In this document: one piece after another, positions 15,127 through 18,848 of the stretch
How the letters are laid out: every line of letters begins with the position of its first letter
Position numbering within the stretch: position 1 is the first letter of the stretch
Source of the DNA: G039029935 sp039029935
Lineage (GTDB): Bacteria; Chloroflexota; Anaerolineae; Caldilineales; Caldilineaceae
Direction: 5' to 3'
Length of the DNA: 18,848 bases
NCBI GenBank assembly: GCA_039029935.1
Contig: JBCCFC010000084.1
Span: 1-18,848, forward strand
Position numbers and translations under genes: made by a program
The notes under the pieces: model-generated
Told to the model about the DNA's origin: nothing
The model's database searches: none
Seen by the model: the letters and a program-made list of their open reading frames with translations, nothing else

Positions 15127-16155
15127 ATGATAGACCAAGCACCAGACAAAACCCTGCGCCGTCACATTCTGCGCAATGCAGCCGCTTCGACCACAGCACT
15201 GTCTTTGGTGGATACAAAGTTGCCACCAGCGGTTTTGGACATGACGATGCGCGCCTATCTCGCCTATTTTCGTGCATTGACGGGGTCCAATGCAGTTGAA
15301 ATCTACATCACGCATGAACAAGAGGCGGCGATGGTGCGGCTTAATTTAATGGAAAAGGTGACGGCCTATCATGTGCCTTGGCAGAAAAGTGTAGGCCATA
15401 TTGAACGCTTGGTGCAGAAATCACACCCCAAACCCATCAAGGCCATCTTTCATGCCTATGAGTGGATCAGCCATTTCTACGGCACAAACTTGACCCATCA
15501 CACGCATAGCGATTACACCGAATCGACCATCAATGCGCAAGAAATTGCCCATCAGGTAGCCTTTCTTACACAGACGGAGCCGACAGAGGCCGAGCTAGAT
15601 TTATTGGACCAAGCCGCGACCAATCATGTGATATTGGTGTCAGAAACCGTGGTAGACCGAGAACTGTATACAACGCTTGCACGGCAGGGCATCAGCCATG
15701 AGCAGTATCTTTTTGACCGACTTTCGTTTTTGTGTCAATTGCGTGACCGGTGGTTGATGCGTCATGGCGACCATCAGTCTACACCGTGCTTGCCGATTGG
15801 GGTTGCCCTCAATCCTTGGCATGTCGCAATGGAGATGCGTGGGACGGAGATCGATGATGCATTGGCTGCTGGTCAAACCGCTGGCGAAGTACGTCAGATG
15901 TTGTTGCCCCTGTTGACCCATTTTTATCAGGCAACCGAGGGGCTTGTCCAGCACTTTTATGTGGGCAACAGTCGTCCTTGGGAACTCAAGTTGCCCGAAA
16001 TTTTACAGCGAGGTCGATTTCTGGACCCAGATGGTGTCATCCCTGAGTTAGATATCCTACGGTTGGTTTTGGCGGATGATCCACGCATTGCCGATGCTGT
16101 CACATTAGAAGCATCGCCCCAGTCCGCGATTTTTTCAGGGCGGCTGGTTGTTTAA
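15127..16155 (+). CDS. Hypothetical protein, family not recognised
   Basis: The 342-residue product has no signal peptide or membrane helix, so it is probably cytoplasmic. I do not recognise the family. Visible features are a basic N-terminus (LRRHILRN), several aromatic and His-rich patches (FYGTNLTHHTHSDY at about 120-135; LTHFYQATEGLVQHFYVGN at about 271-289), a WELKLPEIL segment and a mostly helical-looking composition. TGGAG at 15114-15118, 8 nt before the ATG, supports the start. The frame is long, ends just before a convergent terminator-like palindrome and uses codons like its neighbours, so it is very likely a real gene. It follows the protease by 106 bp on the same strand, but the intervening hairpin may separate their transcripts. 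No function is proposed. Confidence 0.75.
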   Translation: MIDQAPDKTLRRHILRNAAASTTALSLVDTKLPPAVLDMTMRAYLAYFRALTGSNAVEIYITHEQEAAMVRLNLMEKVTAYHVPWQKSVGHIERLVQKSHPKPIKAIFHAYEWISHFYGTNLTHHTHSDYTESTINAQEIAHQVAFLTQTEPTEAELDLLDQAATNHVILVSETVVDRELYTTLARQGISHEQYLFDRLSFLCQLRDRWLMRHGDHQSTPCLPIGVALNPWHVAMEMRGTEIDDALAAGQTAGEVRQMLLPLLTHFYQATEGLVQHFYVGNSRPWELKLPEILQRGRFLDPDGVIPELDILRLVLADDPRIADAVTLEASPQSAIFSGRLVV

Positions 16156-16266
16156 TGAATGCAGGGGCGATGAATTTGTTAATTGTTGAGTTGATGAACT
16201 GATGAATTGTTAATGGTGTGAGTATTAACAATTCAACAATTCAACAATTCATTATTAGCCTTCATT
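16154..16266. terminator. Palindromic region between convergent genes, likely bidirectional terminator
   Basis: GAATTGTTAAT and ATTAACAATTC form a perfect 11-bp stem with a 9-nt loop, and weaker pairing extends outward to AATGAA (16154) and TTCATT (16261-16266), so almost the entire gap folds back. The right arm contains three exact tandem copies of AACAATTC at 16227-16250. Its position between two converging genes suits termination in both directions; A/T-rich arms rather than a GC stem plus U-tract make it atypical. Confidence 0.55.
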
Positions 16267-18244
16267 AAATCACGCGATTATCGCCACCATCAATCGGAAT
16301 CTGCGCCCCCGTCGTCTTTGCATAATTCGGGCCGCACAAATCAGCCACAATCGCAGCAACATCGTAGCTTGTCACTTCCACACCCATCAAATTGCGTGTC
16401 TTGTACTGCTCAGTCGTCAACCCATATGCCTCTGCCCGTGTCTGCAAAATCTCATCGGTCCAAATACCTGTGTCAAACACACCGTTGGGGTGAACGACAT
16501 TCACGCGGATACCATCTGCCGCCCACTCCATCGCGGCAACACGGGCAAGTTGATTAAGTGCAGCTTTGGCCGCTGAGTAGGCTCCTGCCCCCGGTCCCGG
16601 TGCGGGGATATTCTTTGTACCGATGATAGCCACTTTGCCACCACGTGGTGCCAGCTTCAGCAGCGGATGCAATGCGCGCATCAGGAACAGATTGGCATCC
16701 AGATTGATGTCCATGCTCCGTCGCCATGCATCCGTCGTCAGGTCCTTAATTTGCTGGCTGGAGGGGAAGATACCCGCATTGAGTACCACCATATCCACAC
16801 CACCAAACATCTTGACCCCCTCTTCTAATGCCGCCCCAATTGACGCTTCATCGGTCAAGTCGCAGACTAGGCCCAGATAGGCCGCATTGCTAGATACATC
16901 AGTGACGCTCGCACTAATATCCAAGCCAATCACGGCTGCGCCCCGCTGGAGCAATGTTTCTGCACATGCCTTGCCAATTCCAGATGCCGCGCCCGTCACC
17001 ACAGCGACTTCGCCTGTCAGCACAGGGGCAGAGCCACCCTTTTTGAGCTTGGCCTGTTCCAATTCCCAGTACTCAACTTCAAACAACTCTGCTGCTGAAA
17101 GCGAGCGGAAACTGTCCAATTTCTCGGCGCGCAAAATCATGTCGATGGTATGCCCATAGATGTCACGTGAAATGTTGGCGGCCTTGATAGAATCACCCAC
17201 GGCAATCATCCCCAGCTCAGGGTCCAGAATCACGCGTGGAGCGGGGTCGAGCATGGTCAGGTCTTGCGGCCACAACGGATCGTTCTCAGCAAAGTATTGT
17301 TCATAGGCAGTCTGATAGGCAACCAGATCACGCCCGATCATAGGGACACGTTTGGTACGGATGATGTGGTCAGGTGTGGCTGTGCCTTGTTGTGAAATGC
17401 GAGCCACCTCTGGATGGTTGGTGAAATGCAGGCTATGTGGCGAATCATCGGTACGCAAAATCATTGGCTTACCTGCTAAGGCGGACAGATCATGACGCAG
17501 TTGAGCCAGTTCCAGCCGTCTATCCGTTGATTCTTGATTGGCATAGATATCCGGAATCGCAATCTGCCATGCATCATGCTGCATCAAATATTGCTCCAAC
17601 CGATCCGTCATGTCAATCATCTTCTCATAGGCGTCTTTGGCGGTATCGGCAAAGGTGAACAGCCCATGATTCATGAGGACCATGCCAACCATGTTCGCGT
17701 TGACCTGTGCAGGATAGGCATCGGCACAGTAGCGCGCCAGCTTAAACCCGGGCATGATATAGGGAATCATGATGACGGTATCGCCAAAAATATCACGCAC
17801 CTTCTCTTCCCCATTGGGTGTATTGCAGACAGAAATCAGTGCATTGGCATGGGTGTGATCGACAAAAGTATAGGGTAAAATGGCGTGTAAAATTGATTCG
17901 ACCGATGGCCCCGGTGCAGAGGCGTTAATCATGCTACATTTGAGCTGATTCGCCATCTCCGAGTCTGACAGTTCATCCAATTTTGCCAGCCGTAACATGG
18001 CATCCATGCGTACGGGTGCAAACCCTGGTGCTTCGATTGTCGCAAGGTCCCAGCCACTTCCTTTGACATAAAGAATCTCTTCTGGCTCGCCAAAGACGTT
18101 TTCCTGTGTAATTTTGACCGACGTATTGCCCCCACCGTGCATGACCAATTCTTGGTCTCTGCCAAGGAGACGAGATGTATAGACGCGTTGTTGCAAATCG
18201 CTTGTATAGTTGGCTGCTTCTGCATCATTCCAACGGCTTTTCAT
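16265..18244 (-). CDS. Bifunctional class II aldolase / short-chain dehydrogenase (rhamnulose-phosphate-aldolase type)
   Basis: The 659-residue fusion has an N-terminal class II aldolase/adducin domain (about 1-230) with HGGGNTS at 36-42, VKGSG at 60-64, Glu116 as the likely catalytic acid, and zinc ligand candidates His130, His132 (VDHTHANAL) and His193 (MNHGL). A linker to about 410 leads to a short-chain dehydrogenase domain with the NAD-binding TGAASGIG at 417-424, Asp441 ending strand two, NAG at 489-491 and catalytic Tyr556-x3-Lys560. The usual catalytic Ser is Thr543. The best known relatives cleave L-rhamnulose-1-phosphate and oxidise the resulting lactaldehyde (RhaEW in Chloroflexus relatives), but other deoxy-sugar substrates are possible and no kinase, isomerase or transporter is in view. 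AAGGA about 11 nt before the ATG supports the start. It is convergent with the gene at 15127 and divergent from the P450 remnant. Confidence 0.87.
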   Translation of the reverse strand: MKSRWNDAEAANYTSDLQQRVYTSRLLGRDQELVMHGGGNTSVKITQENVFGEPEEILYVKGSGWDLATIEAPGFAPVRMDAMLRLAKLDELSDSEMANQLKCSMINASAPGPSVESILHAILPYTFVDHTHANALISVCNTPNGEEKVRDIFGDTVIMIPYIMPGFKLARYCADAYPAQVNANMVGMVLMNHGLFTFADTAKDAYEKMIDMTDRLEQYLMQHDAWQIAIPDIYANQESTDRRLELAQLRHDLSALAGKPMILRTDDSPHSLHFTNHPEVARISQQGTATPDHIIRTKRVPMIGRDLVAYQTAYEQYFAENDPLWPQDLTMLDPAPRVILDPELGMIAVGDSIKAANISRDIYGHTIDMILRAEKLDSFRSLSAAELFEVEYWELEQAKLKKGGSAPVLTGEVAVVTGAASGIGKACAETLLQRGAAVIGLDISASVTDVSSNAAYLGLVCDLTDEASIGAALEEGVKMFGGVDMVVLNAGIFPSSQQIKDLTTDAWRRSMDINLDANLFLMRALHPLLKLAPRGGKVAIIGTKNIPAPGPGAGAYSAAKAALNQLARVAAMEWAADGIRVNVVHPNGVFDTGIWTDEILQTRAEAYGLTTEQYKTRNLMGVEVTSYDVAAIVADLCGPNYAKTTGAQIPIDGGDNRVI

Positions 18245-18301
18245 AGCTATTCTTTTCCTTTTGTGTGTTGGTTATTAAGATCAATAAGTATCGACGTTAC
18301 T

Positions 18302-18316
18302 AGATTGGTCCAATCT
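18302..18316. promoter_or_regulatory. Candidate operator palindrome AGATTGG-T-CCAATCT
   Basis: Seven-base perfect arms flank a single base. The core TTGG-T-CCAA is loosely like operators of GntR-family repressors. It lies 58 bp upstream of the aldolase/dehydrogenase start, where it would overlap or abut that gene's promoter, so sugar-responsive control is plausible. No regulator gene is in the window. Confidence 0.35.
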
Positions 18317-18409
18317 CACAAACCCCAAAACATCACTCTGTATCTGAAGATTAAATCATTTTTCTTCTCTAGAGCAAAGCAATCTATCATGTGGCGTACT
18401 GCACCGCTT

Positions 18410-18439
18410 TTGACATAGGCGAACAAACTATAGTATATT
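18410..18439 (+). promoter_or_regulatory. Sigma70-like promoter driving the P450 remnant
   Basis: A perfect TTGACA at 18410-18415 and TATATT at 18434-18439 are separated by 18 bp. The predicted leader to the ATG at 18596 is about 150 nt. Confidence 0.5.
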
Positions 18440-18595
18440 CTGTGTCTGGTTAAGCCTTCAAAAACGATACTTGTCTCCGATACGACACGGATTTATTGCC
18501 CTGTTTTCATGAGCGCATCATAGCATTGAAGTGCCTGTTTGTAAAGAAATCTGTGTAAAACTGTTTTGTGCAACAACATCTGAGGAGAGTTTATC

Positions 18596-18736
18596 ATGTC
18601 AAATTTAACCAACTCAAATTCAACCAGCGCCGAGCGACGCTATGAGATTTATGGTCAAAGATTCAAAAATAACCCATACCCCACCTATGAACAGATGCGT
18701 AGTGAGTCGCCTGTCATCCATCATCCTGATAAGTAG
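18596..18736 (+). pseudogene. Cytochrome P450, N-terminal fragment only (46 codons)
   Basis: The frame begins at ATG 18596 behind a good GAGGAG-like ribosome site (18582-18587) and reads MSNLTNSNSTSAERRYEIYG, then QRFKNNPYPTYEQMRSESPV and IHHPDK before TAG. The stretch with NPYPTYEQMRSESPV is typical of the first helix region of soluble bacterial P450 monooxygenases, which normally run to about 400 residues and continue with a W-x-x-TRY strand. None of the three frames after the stop continues the family, so the gene is cut off near 18730 by an insertion or rearrangement rather than a simple frameshift. The haem-binding part is absent from the window. An intact promoter and ribosome site suggest a recent event. 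That this is a P450 rests on a short motif, so moderate confidence. Confidence 0.6.
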
Positions 18737-18848
18737 CCAAGCAAAAGTTTTGAGGTAAAAGAACGAGGGGTTAGAATAAGAAGAAAGCGGGGTGTTTGAG
18801 GTGAGTGCAGGAATCAGAGCGGTAAAAGATATAAGGGGTTGGTGACGC
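18737..18848. other. Purine-rich sequence after the P450 break, possible end of an inserted element
   Basis: From about 18735 the plus strand becomes strongly A/G rich and no longer matches P450 coding sequence. A short GTG-started frame runs into a stop by 18845. No terminal inverted repeat or transposase can be shown because the window ends here. Confidence 0.3.

Larger units (their letters stand above)
18245..18595. other. Divergent intergenic region with control signals
   Basis: This gap separates the minus-strand aldolase/dehydrogenase gene from the plus-strand P450 remnant. It contains a perfect 15-nt palindrome at 18302-18316 and a good plus-strand promoter at 18410-18439. The rest, including the 150-nt leader after the promoter, shows no gene. 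Confidence 0.5.

Noticed and set aside
16227..16250. CRISPR-like repeats
   Set aside because: Units of 8 bp without spacers and no cas genes; a simple tandem repeat in a terminator arm.
18731..18780. P450 continuing in another frame after a frameshift
   Set aside because: All three frames after the stop were read and none shows the expected W-x-x-TRY strand; stops come quickly.

Overview
The window looks like a bacterial chromosome fragment, most probably from a member of the Chloroflexota. The hints are a large secreted subtilase ending in FLPIVAR (resembling the 'xLPLVxR' ends I recall on many Chloroflexota exported proteins), a fused class II aldolase/short-chain dehydrogenase of the kind described for rhamnose catabolism in Chloroflexus relatives, and roughly balanced base composition outside an AT-rich first 229 bases. 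The assignment is an inference. No rRNA, tRNA or CRISPR array was seen.

Region 1 (1-9043) is a signalling or osmotic-response-like locus. A tight operon holds a Cache-type receptor with a class III nucleotide-cyclase homology domain, an MscS-type mechanosensitive channel fused to a cyclic-nucleotide-binding-like (CNB) domain, and a second, paralogous Cache/cyclase-like receptor whose start overlaps the channel stop (ATGA). Both cyclase-like domains lack the metal-binding aspartates, and the CNB-like domain lacks the usual Glu and Arg of its phosphate-binding cassette, so the logic 'receptor makes cNMP, channel senses cNMP' survives in architecture but not in catalytic residues. A fourth same-strand gene 152 bp further on encodes an unusual fusion of two unrelated solute-binding folds: a glycine-betaine/proline-betaine type (ProX/OpuAC) and a branched-chain-amino-acid type (Peripla_BP_6), with no transporter permease in view. 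I propose, as inference only, that this is a solute-sensing module controlling a mechanosensitive channel. It is the most interesting system in the window.

Region 2 (9044-16155, plus strand) carries an inositol-monophosphatase/histidinol-phosphatase-type enzyme, a 1530-codon secreted multidomain subtilisin-like protease, and a 342-residue protein I do not recognise. Region 3 (16265-18848) has the convergent aldolase/dehydrogenase gene on the minus strand and, divergent from it, a promoter and the N-terminus of a cytochrome P450 cut off after 46 codons, probably by an insertion or rearrangement.

The intergenic gaps are strikingly palindromic. Three (after 6464, 9043 and 15020) carry related copies of a ~100-130 bp hairpin-forming repeat with arms built on ACTTCC(A/T)(G/A)GAAG and a right flank like CTGTGGAATGG. 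Two more (10062-10172 and 16154-16266) are long imperfect palindromes of different sequence. Two perfect 8-bp hairpins also lie inside the annotated N-terminus of the protease, which makes its start uncertain.
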